From Methanobacteriota archaeon (lineage in GTDB: Archaea; Halobacteriota; Methanosarcinia; Methanotrichales; Methanotrichaceae): a stretch of 64,000 nt of DNA. The translations under genes were made by a program, and so were the position numbers. The stretch lies in contig JAKPCO010000080.1 of the NCBI GenBank assembly GCA_029553285.1, positions 92,664-156,663 of the forward strand. The letters are read 5' to 3'. A model generated the notes under the pieces. That model was given only the letters and a program-made list of their open reading frames with translations. It was not told the DNA's origin and did no database searches. Positions 53,769 through 63,997 of the stretch are shown piece after piece (the stretch's first letter is position 1; each line of letters begins with the position of its first letter).

Positions 53769-55103
53769 TTAAAGGAGAGGCAGGTACCTCTCCAGCTCCC
53801 ACTGGCTCACATTCGTCCGGTACTCGTCCCACTCCGCCTTCTTGATCGCTATGAAGTTCTCGAAGACGTGATCGCCCAGAGCCTCGCGGACGATGTAGCT
53901 CCGCTCAGCGAGCTGGATCGCCTCGTTGAGGCTTCCCGGAAGGGAGTTTATGCCCGCGGCTCTCCTCTCCTCCTCGCTCATATGGTATATGTCGCGCTCC
54001 TGTGGCGGTGGGAGCTCGTACTTGTTTGCGATGCCTGCCAGGCCGGCGACGAGCATCACTGAGAATGCAAGGTATGGATTGGCTGCAGGATCCGGGCTCC
54101 TGTACTCGATCCTTGTGGCCGCCTCCTTTCCAGGCTTGTACATCGGGACCCTAACGAGCGCGGACCTGTTCCTCCTCGCCCAGCTGATGTAGACAGGAGC
54201 CTCGTATCCGGGCACCAGCCTCTTGTAGGAGTTGACCCACTGGTTGGTCACCGCTGTTATCTCAGGCGCATGCCTGAGCAGGCCTGCGATGTACCACTTC
54301 GCCTCATCCGAGAGATGATACTCATCAGCAGCGTCGAACATCACGTTCCTCTTCCCCTGGAAGAGCGACTGGTGGACGTGCATCCCGCTTCCGTTCACCC
54401 CGAAGATCGGCTTCGGCATGAATGTCGCGTAGCATCCGTGCTTTCTTGCGATCTCCTTGACTGTTATCTTGTATGTTATCACGTTGTCAGCCATCGTCAG
54501 TGCATCAGCATACCTCAAATCGATCTCGTGCTGCGATGGCGCGACCTCGTGATGGCTGTACTCCACATCGATGCCCATCGCATCCAGCGCCAGGATTGTA
54601 TCTCTCCTGAGATCGGATGCGACATCAAGCGTCGTGAGATCGAAGTATCCTCCTGTATCGAGAATCTCTGTTGAGCAATCGTTCTTGAAGTAGAAGAACT
54701 CCAGCTCAGGTCCAACCATGAACTGGTAGCCCTTCTCCGCCAGACGGGAGAGGTTTCTCTTGAGAACATATCTCGGATCGCCCTCGTACGGGGTGCCATC
54801 TGGATTCAAAATGTCGCAGAACATCCTCGCCACAGCGTTATCCTGCTGGCGCCACGGGACGATTCTGAATGTGGATGGATCCGGCCTGGCGATCAGATCA
54901 GACTCATATATCCTGGCGAAACCCCTCACAGAGGAGCCGTCAAAGCCCATACCCTCTGAGAACGCGCCATCAAGCTGGTTGGTGTTGATGGCAAAGCTCT
55001 TCGGGATGCCCAGGATATCGGTGAACCATATCCTGACAAATCTCACGTTGTGCTTATCTATAGCCTCAAAGACATCATCTTCTGTCACAGGGGCATTCAT
55101 CAT
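53769..55103 (-). CDS. glnA: Glutamine synthetase, type I
   Basis: 444 residues. ATP-dependent assimilation of ammonia into glutamate. Signatures are VRFVRIWFTDILGIPKSFAI, MGFDGSSVRGFARI, GPELEFFYFK (metal site), HHEVAPSQHEIDLRYADALT, MPKPIFGVNGSGMHVHQSL, KRLVPGYEAPVYISWARRNR and RIEYRSPDPAANPYLAFSV. The length fits the alpha-type GSI of archaea; I do not see the adenylylation-loop Tyr segment of beta-type enzymes. AGGAGG lies five bases before ATG 55103. Regulation by a glnK/NrpR system would be expected, but no GGAA-N6-TTCC site is present in its promoter. Confidence 0.95.
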   Translation of the reverse strand: MMNAPVTEDDVFEAIDKHNVRFVRIWFTDILGIPKSFAINTNQLDGAFSEGMGFDGSSVRGFARIYESDLIARPDPSTFRIVPWRQQDNAVARMFCDILNPDGTPYEGDPRYVLKRNLSRLAEKGYQFMVGPELEFFYFKNDCSTEILDTGGYFDLTTLDVASDLRRDTILALDAMGIDVEYSHHEVAPSQHEIDLRYADALTMADNVITYKITVKEIARKHGCYATFMPKPIFGVNGSGMHVHQSLFQGKRNVMFDAADEYHLSDEAKWYIAGLLRHAPEITAVTNQWVNSYKRLVPGYEAPVYISWARRNRSALVRVPMYKPGKEAATRIEYRSPDPAANPYLAFSVMLVAGLAGIANKYELPPPQERDIYHMSEEERRAAGINSLPGSLNEAIQLAERSYIVREALGDHVFENFIAIKKAEWDEYRTNVSQWELERYLPLL

Positions 55104-55136
55104 CGAAGCCTCCTGATGGAAATCGCTGAGAAAAAG

Positions 55137-55146
55137 ATTTATAGAT
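55137..55146 (-). promoter_or_regulatory. TATA box of glnA
   Basis: The minus strand reads ATCTATAAAT about 38 nt before the start, implying a leader of some 13 nt that just includes the AGGAGG ribosome site. Confidence 0.45.
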
Positions 55147-55249
55147 ATTTGAGATGTTTTCTTAAATGTTATGAAGGTTTATGATATGAATAATGTGCAG
55201 AGTGGGCCTTACATTCGAGGTGCAGATGGAAACACAGAAAAATAATTTG

Positions 55250-55257
55250 TAATATAA
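55250..55257 (+). promoter_or_regulatory. TATA box of the cas operon
   Basis: TAATATAA lies about 25 nt before the cas1 ATG at 55279, so the cas transcript would be leaderless or nearly so. All eight cas genes follow on the same strand with gaps of less than 40 bp. Confidence 0.5.
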
Positions 55258-55278
55258 TTTACTGAAGGGCCGATCTGG

Positions 55279-56614
<1,336 letters not shown>

Positions 56615-56650
56615 GAGGCGGATGGTATCGAGGAATCGCTCGATCAGGAT

Positions 56651-57226
56651 GTGCTCATAACAGTCTCAGATGTGATCGAATACCTCTTCTGCCCCAGGTT
56701 CATATTCTTCATGCACTGTCTCAACATCCCACAGAGGGAGGAGAGGTACTACAAGGTTCTGAGGGGCAGGGAACTTCACGAGAGCCGGGAGAAGGTCAAC
56801 ACCAGCTACGTGAGAAAGAGGCTCAGGTGCGTGAGAAAGGAGGTCGCTGTTTATATGACATCCCGCAGGTACCGGATAAAGGGGGAGGTGGATGAGGTTC
56901 TCTTTCTGGATGACGGGACAGCTGCCCCGATGGATTACAAGTATGCGGAGTACAACGATGTGGTTCACAGAACACACAAATACCAGCTCGCTCTTTACGG
57001 GCTGCTAATAATGGAACATTTTGGAGCCCCTGTGAATCGGGGATTCATATGCTATACTCGCAGCGACCACCATGTGGAGGAGGTGATTTTCCGGCGAAAG
57101 GATTATCATGCTGCTCTTGAGATAGTAAATGAGATACTTAGAACAGTTCAGTACGGTTACTATCCGGAAGGGACGAAACAGAAGGCCAGGTGCGTGGACT
57201 GCACGTACAGAAACATATGTGATTGA
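56651..57226 (+). CDS. cas4: CRISPR-associated exonuclease Cas4
   Basis: 191 residues; a RecB-like nuclease with an iron-sulfur cluster that trims prespacers. Cluster cysteines are Cys14 (YLFCPRF) and Cys181, Cys184, Cys190 (CVDCTYRNIC). RecB motifs are GEVDEVLFL, APMDYKYAEY and HKYQLALYGLLI. The start appears to be GTG 56651, but the strong GGAGG site lies upstream at 56614-56618 and directly serves an ATG at 56622 that opens a 12-codon frame ending at 56660, overlapping the cas4 start by ten bases. This may couple translation from cas2. Confidence 0.92.
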   Translation: MLITVSDVIEYLFCPRFIFFMHCLNIPQREERYYKVLRGRELHESREKVNTSYVRKRLRCVRKEVAVYMTSRRYRIKGEVDEVLFLDDGTAAPMDYKYAEYNDVVHRTHKYQLALYGLLIMEHFGAPVNRGFICYTRSDHHVEEVIFRRKDYHAALEIVNEILRTVQYGYYPEGTKQKARCVDCTYRNICD

Positions 57227-57229
57227 TGC

Positions 57230-59086
57230 ATGGTGATCCGTGTGATCGAGGCAGTAGCAAGAATTGGTAAGCAAAGAATTGGTGAGCATGCTCAGAGCGG
57301 TTGTGAGGATATCCTGTATTACATTGTGGAGAATCCAAATCTCAATGGCGGTTACAACCATGCTCTTGTTGTCACACTCGAGGAGAAGGACGGAGATTTC
57401 TCCTACAGAGGGGTGGAGCTGGAGGAGCTCAAGGATTACAGAAGATACCTGTACAAGGGGAAGAAGGGGAATGCCACCGATGCCACCCCGACATGCAAGA
57501 TCGCAAAGGATATCGAGAAAACATTCGAGAAAAAATTTCTGAGATGGTTTGATGGCATTGATTCTTCAGATCTAAGCGGGGAAGAAAGAGCCACGCTGAA
57601 AAATATAAAGAATGTGTTATTCTCAAACAAAGATAAAATCTTTAAGGAGCTACAGGAGAAGCGATCTCATCTCAAACAGAGAGAGAACTGCATAATAACC
57701 CTTGGATTTGTGAAGGATGGTGATCTTAAATACCTGGCGGATTATCCGGCGTTCAGAAACGTTCTCCTCAAAAATAGCTGCGATCGGTTCTTCCGTAAAT
57801 ACGGCGGCGAGTCCAGAGGAACGGATGCGCTCTGCTCTGTCTGCAAGGAGCAAAAGGATGAGGTTTACGCATACGCCATCCCCTGGCCGTTCCACACATT
57901 CGACAAGCCCGGATTCATAGCAGGCGGGTTCAGGCAGTCTGATGCATGGAAGAACACGCCCGTCTGCTTAAACTGTGCGATAAATCTCGATGCGGGAAAG
58001 AAGTACATTGAGGAGAGCCTTGACTTCAGCTTCTACGGCTTCAGGTACCTTCTCATACCCAAGCTCATAATCGGCGATGACTACCAGGAGATCCTGGATA
58101 TTCTGAGTGGTATGAAGAAAGAACTGAAGATGAGCCGGAAGACCAGGAACCGCATAACCGACGACGAGGATGAGATCCTGGATATGGTGAAGGATCAGAA
58201 GGACTTCTTCAGCAACAGCCTGATGTTTTATAAAAAGGATAACTCCGCTTACAGGATACTCCTTCACATCGATGGCATTCTCCCATCCAGGTTGAGAAGG
58301 CTGTTCGAGGCCAAGGAGAGGGTTGAAGGTGCCTTCGGGATATACAATGAGATGGTGCTATCCGAAGACAAAGGCAGGCTTATATTTGATTTTGGCGTTC
58401 TGAGGCGGTTCTTCCCCAGGGAGTCAGGAAACGTTACACACGACAAGATGTTTCTGGAAATTGTCAACAGGATATTCGTGGGGAGGTATGTGGATCGCCA
58501 TCTTCTGATCTCATTCATGATGAAGAGAATCAGAGATGATTTCGTGCATGGGCGATCCACGCTGATGAACACGCTCAACGGATTCATGCTTCTTCATTAT
58601 CTGAAGGAGCTGAATCTTCTGAAGGATCTTGAGGTAGACAGAATGTCAGGAATTGTTCTCAAAAGAGAGGAGCTCGAGGCACTTCCTCTGGATAAGAGGG
58701 TTGAGAGGTTCTTCGAGGCGAACAGGGAGTTCTTTGACAGCGATGCGAAGAAGGCAACGTTTCTGGAAGGCGTGCTTGTGCAGAAGCTGCTGAACATCCA
58801 GTGGATGGAGAAGAATGCAAAGCCGTTCTACACAAAGCTGCATGGGCTCAAGATGAACGAGGCCCTGATCAAGAGGCTTCTTCCGGAGATACAGAACAAG
58901 CTTGAGGAGTATGAGAAGAACTACTACAGGGAGCTCGAGGCGATCATAGCGGAGCATTTCGTTCTTTCGGGCCGCGGGTGGAAGGAGACAGATGATGAGC
59001 TGAGCTTCTACTTCGTGCTCGGTATGAACCTGCACGAGCTCTTCAGGGTGGATAAAGAGAAGGAAAAGACGGAGGAAACAGCATGA
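57230..59086 (+). CDS. cas8b: Type I-B Cascade large subunit Cas8b (Csh1 family)
   Basis: 618 residues. The large subunit recognises the protospacer-adjacent motif and recruits Cas3. A zinc-finger is formed by CSVCKEQ (Cys202, 205) and VCLNCAINL (Cys246, 249). The flanking GGFRQSDAWKNTPVCLNCAI and EESLDFSFYGFRYLLIPKLI are typical Csh1 sequence. The C-terminal 200 residues are helical. A-rich codons and Lys/Asn content rise here compared with the metabolic genes. ATG/GTG codons near 57230 give the start, 3 bp past the cas4 stop; its end overlaps cas7 by 4 bp. Confidence 0.9.
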   Translation: MVIRVIEAVARIGKQRIGEHAQSGCEDILYYIVENPNLNGGYNHALVVTLEEKDGDFSYRGVELEELKDYRRYLYKGKKGNATDATPTCKIAKDIEKTFEKKFLRWFDGIDSSDLSGEERATLKNIKNVLFSNKDKIFKELQEKRSHLKQRENCIITLGFVKDGDLKYLADYPAFRNVLLKNSCDRFFRKYGGESRGTDALCSVCKEQKDEVYAYAIPWPFHTFDKPGFIAGGFRQSDAWKNTPVCLNCAINLDAGKKYIEESLDFSFYGFRYLLIPKLIIGDDYQEILDILSGMKKELKMSRKTRNRITDDEDEILDMVKDQKDFFSNSLMFYKKDNSAYRILLHIDGILPSRLRRLFEAKERVEGAFGIYNEMVLSEDKGRLIFDFGVLRRFFPRESGNVTHDKMFLEIVNRIFVGRYVDRHLLISFMMKRIRDDFVHGRSTLMNTLNGFMLLHYLKELNLLKDLEVDRMSGIVLKREELEALPLDKRVERFFEANREFFDSDAKKATFLEGVLVQKLLNIQWMEKNAKPFYTKLHGLKMNEALIKRLLPEIQNKLEEYEKNYYRELEAIIAEHFVLSGRGWKETDDELSFYFVLGMNLHELFRVDKEKEKTEETA

Positions 59087-60048
59087 GCACAGTCTCGAAC
59101 AGATCTGAGCTGCTGTTCATCTACGATATAAGAGATGGGAATCCGAATGGAGATCCGATGGACGAGAACAAACCGCGCATGGATGAGGAGACAGGGGTGA
59201 ACCTGGTAACCGATGTGCGTCTCAAGAGGACGATAAGAGATTACCTCCACAATTTCAAAGGGCTCGAGATATTCGTGAGGGAGATAATCTATGATGAGGA
59301 GAACGGGTACATCCAGGACGCCAAGAGGAGGGCCAAGGATTTCGGGGAAGATCAGGAGAGGATTCTGAGTGAGTGCATCGACGTGAGGCTGTTCGGCGGT
59401 GTGATTCCGCTAGAGAAACGGAGACAGAACAAGCAAAAAGATGAGGGTGAGGGATCATCCAAAGGGGATTCGATTACCTATACAGGACCTGTTCAGTTCA
59501 AGATGGGGCGCTCGCTCCACAGGGTGGCCCTGAAGCACATAAAGGGCACAGGAGCATTCGCCTCGAAGGAGGGCATGACGCAGGCGACGTTCCGCGAGGA
59601 GTATGTTCTCCCCTACTCACTGATACTCTTCTACGGCATAATAAACGAGAATGCTGCGAAGCACACTGCTCTCACAGAGGAGGATGTGAGGCTGCTCCTC
59701 GAGGGCATGTGGAACGGGACGAAGAGCTTGATATCGAGAACGAAGGCAGGACAGGTGCCCAGGCTGCTGCTCAAGGTCAACTACAGCAAGGCGAACTACC
59801 ACATCGGGGATCTGGACAGGATGATAAAGCTGGTATCGGATGTGCAGCACGAGGCGATCAGAGGGCCCGAGGATTTCTGTCTCGATGTCTCAGCGCTTGT
59901 GAGCAGGCTCAAAGCTGAGAAGGACTCGATCAGGGATCTTGAGCTCTGCTTCGACAGGCAGCTCAGGTTCGTCAGGGACGGCGCCGAGTTCTCCATGGAG
60001 AAGCTGAACGAAGCAACTGGCATAGCGGTAAATCCGATTGCGTTCTAG
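59083..60048 (+). CDS. cas7: Cascade backbone protein Cas7 (Csh2 family, type I-B)
   Basis: 321 residues; RRM-fold subunit that polymerises along the crRNA. SELLFIYDIRDGNPNGDPMD is the family signature, with NLVTDVRLKRTIRDYL and RLFGGVIPLEKRR next, GDSITYTGPVQFKMGRS in the middle, and REEYVLPYSLILFYGIINEN. A 4-bp ATGA overlap couples it to cas8b. Confidence 0.93.
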   Translation: MSTVSNRSELLFIYDIRDGNPNGDPMDENKPRMDEETGVNLVTDVRLKRTIRDYLHNFKGLEIFVREIIYDEENGYIQDAKRRAKDFGEDQERILSECIDVRLFGGVIPLEKRRQNKQKDEGEGSSKGDSITYTGPVQFKMGRSLHRVALKHIKGTGAFASKEGMTQATFREEYVLPYSLILFYGIINENAAKHTALTEEDVRLLLEGMWNGTKSLISRTKAGQVPRLLLKVNYSKANYHIGDLDRMIKLVSDVQHEAIRGPEDFCLDVSALVSRLKAEKDSIRDLELCFDRQLRFVRDGAEFSMEKLNEATGIAVNPIAF

Positions 60049-60057
60049 AGGTTCTCG

Positions 60058-60759
60058 ATGCGGGATAGCGTACTGGTCTTCGATGTGTGGGGGGATTACG
60101 CGCACTTCAGGAAGATCTACACAACCAGCTCTCCCCTCACGTACTCTTTTCCTCCAAGGACAGCGATATCGGGAATCATCGGGGCCATAGCAGGGCTCAG
60201 CAAGGAGAGTTACTTCAGGTACTTTTCCAGGGATAAAGCAAGCATCGGTTGCAGGATCCTGGAGCCTGTGAAGAAGGTGCGCGTTGGCGAGAACCTGATC
60301 GACACAAAGAGGAGCATGCACAGGATCCATAACAGGACGCAGGTCAGGTTTGAGTTTCTGAAGGATCCCAGGTTCAGGATATATCTCAGCCATTCTGACG
60401 ATCGCTTCTCACGGGATCTCAGGGATATGCTGGAGGATCACAGATGTGTGTACACACCATGCCTGGGCCTGAGCCAGCTAGTATGCAACTTCAAATTCGT
60501 CGGCGAGCTGGGTTTGAGGAGATGCGGTGATGGATTACAGGAAATAAACAGCGTTGTGCCTCTGAAATCTCTTCTGGAGTCGCCGGAGTTTGAGGAGGGC
60601 AGGGAGTATTTCTCAGAGATCATGCCCTGCGTTATTGGAGAGGGACGGGAGGTCACGGATTACAGTGAGGTGCTCTACGAGAGGAACGGAGGGAGCATCA
60701 GGGCCAGAACAAGAGATGCGTGGGAGCTGGATAATGGGGAGAGGGTCGTTTTCATTTAA
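60058..60759 (+). CDS. cas5: Cascade subunit Cas5 (type I-B)
   Basis: 233 residues; binds the 5' handle of the crRNA. The N-terminus LVFDVWGDYAHFRKIYTTSS and SFPPRTAISGIIGAIAGL is the Cas5 RAMP signature, and TQVRFEFLKDPRFRIYLSH and YTPCLGLSQLVCNF continue the fold. It follows cas7 after 9 bp and overlaps cas3 by 26 bp. Confidence 0.92.
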   Translation: MRDSVLVFDVWGDYAHFRKIYTTSSPLTYSFPPRTAISGIIGAIAGLSKESYFRYFSRDKASIGCRILEPVKKVRVGENLIDTKRSMHRIHNRTQVRFEFLKDPRFRIYLSHSDDRFSRDLRDMLEDHRCVYTPCLGLSQLVCNFKFVGELGLRRCGDGLQEINSVVPLKSLLESPEFEEGREYFSEIMPCVIGEGREVTDYSEVLYERNGGSIRARTRDAWELDNGERVVFI

Positions 60760-63148
60760 ACTCAGATCCCATCCCGATAAGCTTCTGGTGGATCACCTCA
60801 GAAACGTCGGGGAGATGTGCAGGAGGACAGTGGCTGAGAGCGCACGGAACCTCGATGATGCGGAGATTCTGAAGAATGTCGCATACATCATCGGAGCGAC
60901 ACACGATCTCGGAAAGGCGACGGGCTTCTTCCAGGAGTACCTGAGGGAGACTGATGAGAAAAGGAGGCGGGCTCTGAGATCGAGAGATGTCACGAAGCAT
61001 GGTCTTCTCTCATCGCTCTTCACGTACGCAATTGTCAGGGAGCATCTGAGGAAGAGAGGATGCGAGATGCCCGGCACACTCCCCCTGGTCTCATTCATCG
61101 CGGTGAGGCGCCATCACGGGGATCTGACGAACGCGCTGGATGAGATCTCGGCGATCTACGCTGAGAGGGAGAGGGTCCTATCTGTGATCGAGGAGCAGGT
61201 CTCCAGTCTTGACAGAAACGAATGCGCGCAGATATTCAACGCCCTTCTCGGCGGTGTGGTTGAGATAGATCTTGATTCTCTTTTGGACCACATCCTCAGA
61301 GATGCTCTGAAGGATTTGAGGGGTGAGAAGCCGCTTGTCAGGAATCTCGGCAGGAGAAATGATGTTCTGCCATACTTCGTGGCCCAGCTCCTGTACTCCG
61401 CGCTTCTGGATGCGGACAAGACAGATGCAGGGCTGGAGGGCGTGGATCTGGGCAGGGTGAATATTCCTCCAGATCTTGTGGACAGGTACAGGGAGGCGCG
61501 CGGGTTCTCCGAGAGGAGAGATGGCATCAATGGAATGAGGAACGAGATATACCATGATGCAGTCAGCCGGATCTCAGGATGGGACCTCAATGAGAGGATA
61601 ATATCGCTGAACGTGCCCACAGGTACAGGCAAGACGCTGACATCCCTGGCGATGGCGCTGCGGCTCAGGAGAAGGCTGATGAACGAACGTGGGGTCATGC
61701 CCAGGATAGTATACGCTCTGCCGTTTCTCAGCATAATCGATCAGACATGCGATGTCTTCGAGGATGTGCTGGAAAGCGCGGGCATCAGGGCTGACTCAAG
61801 CGTGCTTCTGAAGCACCATCATCTCTCCGACATCACATACACAAAAGGGGATGAGGAATTCGAGTCTGACGTGAGCCTTCTGCTGATGGAGGGATGGAAC
61901 TCTGAGATCGTGGTTACGACGTTCTGGCAGCTCTTCCACACGATATTCTCAAACAGAAACAGAAGGCTTCGCAAGTTCAACAGGATTGCAAATTCAATAA
62001 TAATAATGGATGAAGTTCAGGCTGTGCCCCACAGGTACTGGCATCTTCTGCATGATTCTCTGAAAATGCTCTGCGAGAAGTTCAACAGCTATCTGATACT
62101 CGTCACCGCGACCCAGCCGCTGATCTTCTCTGAGGAGAGCGGCGAGATCAGGGAGGCTGTGAGCGATAAGGAGCGGTACTTCAGAGCGCTCAACAGGGTT
62201 GAGCTGCGCCCCATGATCGATGCTCCCATGAGCCTGGAGGAATTTGAGGCTCTTCTGGAGGGGGAGATTCACAATAACCCGGAGAAGGATTTTCTCATCG
62301 TGCTCAACACCATCCGCTCAGCCAGGAATGTGTACAGCGCCATAAAAGCTCTTGATCTGAGGGATACAGAGCTATTTTACCTCTCCACGCATGTCGTTCC
62401 CAGGGATAGAAGGGATCGCATACGCAGGATCAGAGATGAGCGTGGAGGGCGCAGGAAGATCACAGTGAGCACGCAGCTCATAGAGGCGGGTGTTGATATC
62501 GATGCTGATATCGTGTTCAGGGATCTCGCGCCCCTCGACTCGATAAATCAGGTCGCGGGAAGGTGCAACAGGAACCTCTCGAAGGGCAGGGGGCGGGTCT
62601 CAGTTGTCATCCTCAGGGATGAGCGGAGGGAGCTGTGCAGGTACATCTACGATGGTTTTCTTATCTCAAAAACACTTGACATATTGAGGTCGTGCGGAGA
62701 ATGCATAGAGGAAAGGGAGATACTGGAGCTGAACAGCAGGTACTTCAGGGTGGTGAGGAGCGGCATGAGCGATGAGACCTCCAGGAGGTGCATGAGCATG
62801 CTATCAGGCCTGGAGTTTGGAGATCTCGGGGAGAGCTTCAGGCTGATAGAGGAGGATGAGCCCAGGGTGGATGTTTTTGTGGAGACGGATGAGAGGGCCT
62901 CTGATGTCTGGCAGGCTTACAGAGATCTCAGATCCGAGAGGGATCTCTGGGAGAGGAGAAGGAGATACCTGAGACTTAGAAACGCACTGAGCGATTACAT
63001 GATCTCCCTTCCGAGGAGACTCGCTGCGGATCTTGTCGTGGAGAATCAGGGCACTGGCTACATATCGATGGCTGAGCTCCCTCACTATTACGATCCCGAG
63101 ACCGGCTTCAGGGTGGAGGATGCAGGCGAGGGATCGATGATAATCTGA
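60734..63148 (+). CDS. cas3: CRISPR-associated helicase-nuclease Cas3
   Basis: 804 residues in the HD-nuclease plus SF2-helicase order. HD domain: HLRNVGEMC, GATHDLGKATGFFQEYL (His57-Asp58), VRRHHGDLTNALDE. Helicase: VPTGTGKTLTSLAMALRLRR (Walker A around residue 297), IIMDEVQAVPHRYW (Asp426, DEVQ box), LVTATQPL, ISTHV-like LSTHVVPRDRRDRI and VSTQLIEAGVDIDADIVFRD, NQVAGRCNRN. It degrades target DNA after Cascade binding. GGAG seven bases before ATG 60734 fixes the start; the long upstream extension of the frame is shadow of cas5. Confidence 0.94.
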   Translation: MGRGSFSFKLRSHPDKLLVDHLRNVGEMCRRTVAESARNLDDAEILKNVAYIIGATHDLGKATGFFQEYLRETDEKRRRALRSRDVTKHGLLSSLFTYAIVREHLRKRGCEMPGTLPLVSFIAVRRHHGDLTNALDEISAIYAERERVLSVIEEQVSSLDRNECAQIFNALLGGVVEIDLDSLLDHILRDALKDLRGEKPLVRNLGRRNDVLPYFVAQLLYSALLDADKTDAGLEGVDLGRVNIPPDLVDRYREARGFSERRDGINGMRNEIYHDAVSRISGWDLNERIISLNVPTGTGKTLTSLAMALRLRRRLMNERGVMPRIVYALPFLSIIDQTCDVFEDVLESAGIRADSSVLLKHHHLSDITYTKGDEEFESDVSLLLMEGWNSEIVVTTFWQLFHTIFSNRNRRLRKFNRIANSIIIMDEVQAVPHRYWHLLHDSLKMLCEKFNSYLILVTATQPLIFSEESGEIREAVSDKERYFRALNRVELRPMIDAPMSLEEFEALLEGEIHNNPEKDFLIVLNTIRSARNVYSAIKALDLRDTELFYLSTHVVPRDRRDRIRRIRDERGGRRKITVSTQLIEAGVDIDADIVFRDLAPLDSINQVAGRCNRNLSKGRGRVSVVILRDERRELCRYIYDGFLISKTLDILRSCGECIEEREILELNSRYFRVVRSGMSDETSRRCMSMLSGLEFGDLGESFRLIEEDEPRVDVFVETDERASDVWQAYRDLRSERDLWERRRRYLRLRNALSDYMISLPRRLAADLVVENQGTGYISMAELPHYYDPETGFRVEDAGEGSMII

Positions 63149-63154
63149 GGTGAT

Positions 63155-63997
63155 ATGGATCTAAGGATTCTGCGGCTGAGACTGCGCTCTGATTCGCATG
63201 TTAAGGAGGATGCTGCGAAGCTGCGCGGCTTCTTTGCCACGAGCTTCAATGATCAGACGCTGCTGCATCATCACTTCACTGACAGGCTGATCTACAGGTA
63301 TCCGCTCATACAGTACAAGATAATCCAGGGTGTTCCGGTCATCCTGGGGATAAACGAGGGCGCGGATGTTCTCAGGGATGTATACGATAAGTTCGGCGAG
63401 ATCCGGCTTGGGGATCGGAGCTATTCTGTTGTTGAGCGGCATATATGCCTGCGGAGGGAGAGGTTTGGGTGTGCTGGAGAGCTTCATGCGTACAGGTTTG
63501 TCACTCCCTGGCTTGCCCTCAACCAGGAGAACTACATGCGCTATGCGGATGCAGCTTCCTGGTATGAGAGGAAAGAGATTCTGAGGAAGATCCTGGTTGG
63601 GAACATACTCTCTGCTGCGAAAGGTCTTGGATACACGGTGGATGAGCAGATACGTCTTGAGCTTGGCAGGGTGAGGGATGAGATCTGCATCTTGAAGGGT
63701 GTAATGGTCACCGGCATAAAATGCGAGTTCCTGACGAACTTTCACATTCCGGATCTGATGGGTCTGGGGAAGTCTGTCTCAAGGGGCTTTGGGGCTGTGG
63801 GGGCTCTGGAGGGCAGGCGAAGAAAGCTTGATGATTGCGGAGATGGAGTTACAGAGAGGAATGAATTTATAAAGGGTTCGATAAATTCCACTCATGCCAG
63901 AGACCCCCTCGAAAAGGAGATCTCCAAGGGGAGATCTGCCAAAAAGAACGAAAAATCGCCGCTGTCGAAGAGCGAGTTCCAGGAAAACAAGGATTGA
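63155..63997 (+). CDS. cas6: CRISPR RNA endonuclease Cas6 (tail overlaps the array leader)
   Basis: 280 residues. A RAMP endoribonuclease that cuts the repeat in the CRISPR transcript. The N-terminal RRM starts LRILRLRLRSDSHVKEDAAK with FNDQTLLHHHFTDRLIYRYP; the glycine-rich loop IPDLMGLGKSVSRGFGAVG near residue 220 closes the conserved core. The last 55 residues (EFIKGSINSTHARDPLEKEI onward) are charged, low in complexity and not typical of the family. They coincide with a TATA box, a hairpin and a partial repeat, and the stop codon lies in the repeat. So this tail is probably translated leader DNA. Confidence 0.85.
   Translation: MDLRILRLRLRSDSHVKEDAAKLRGFFATSFNDQTLLHHHFTDRLIYRYPLIQYKIIQGVPVILGINEGADVLRDVYDKFGEIRLGDRSYSVVERHICLRRERFGCAGELHAYRFVTPWLALNQENYMRYADAASWYERKEILRKILVGNILSAAKGLGYTVDEQIRLELGRVRDEICILKGVMVTGIKCEFLTNFHIPDLMGLGKSVSRGFGAVGALEGRRRKLDDCGDGVTERNEFIKGSINSTHARDPLEKEISKGRSAKKNEKSPLSKSEFQENKD
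63866..63873 (+). promoter_or_regulatory. Probable CRISPR leader promoter inside cas6
   Basis: TTTATAAA is a strong archaeal TATA match. Transcription would start near 63897, about 75-80 nt before the first repeat, a normal leader distance. It lies inside the cas6 reading frame. Confidence 0.5.
63918..63937. repeat. Perfect 8-bp hairpin in the CRISPR leader
   Basis: AGATCTCC (63918-63925) and GGAGATCT (63930-63937) flank a 4-nt loop, about 35-50 bp before the putative first repeat. Inverted repeats in leaders can be sites for integration factors or RNA structure; no function is shown here. Confidence 0.45.

Noticed and set aside
60590..60733. Upstream extension of cas3
   Set aside because: The codons are a shadow of cas5; the HD domain starts after ATG 60734, which has its own ribosome site.
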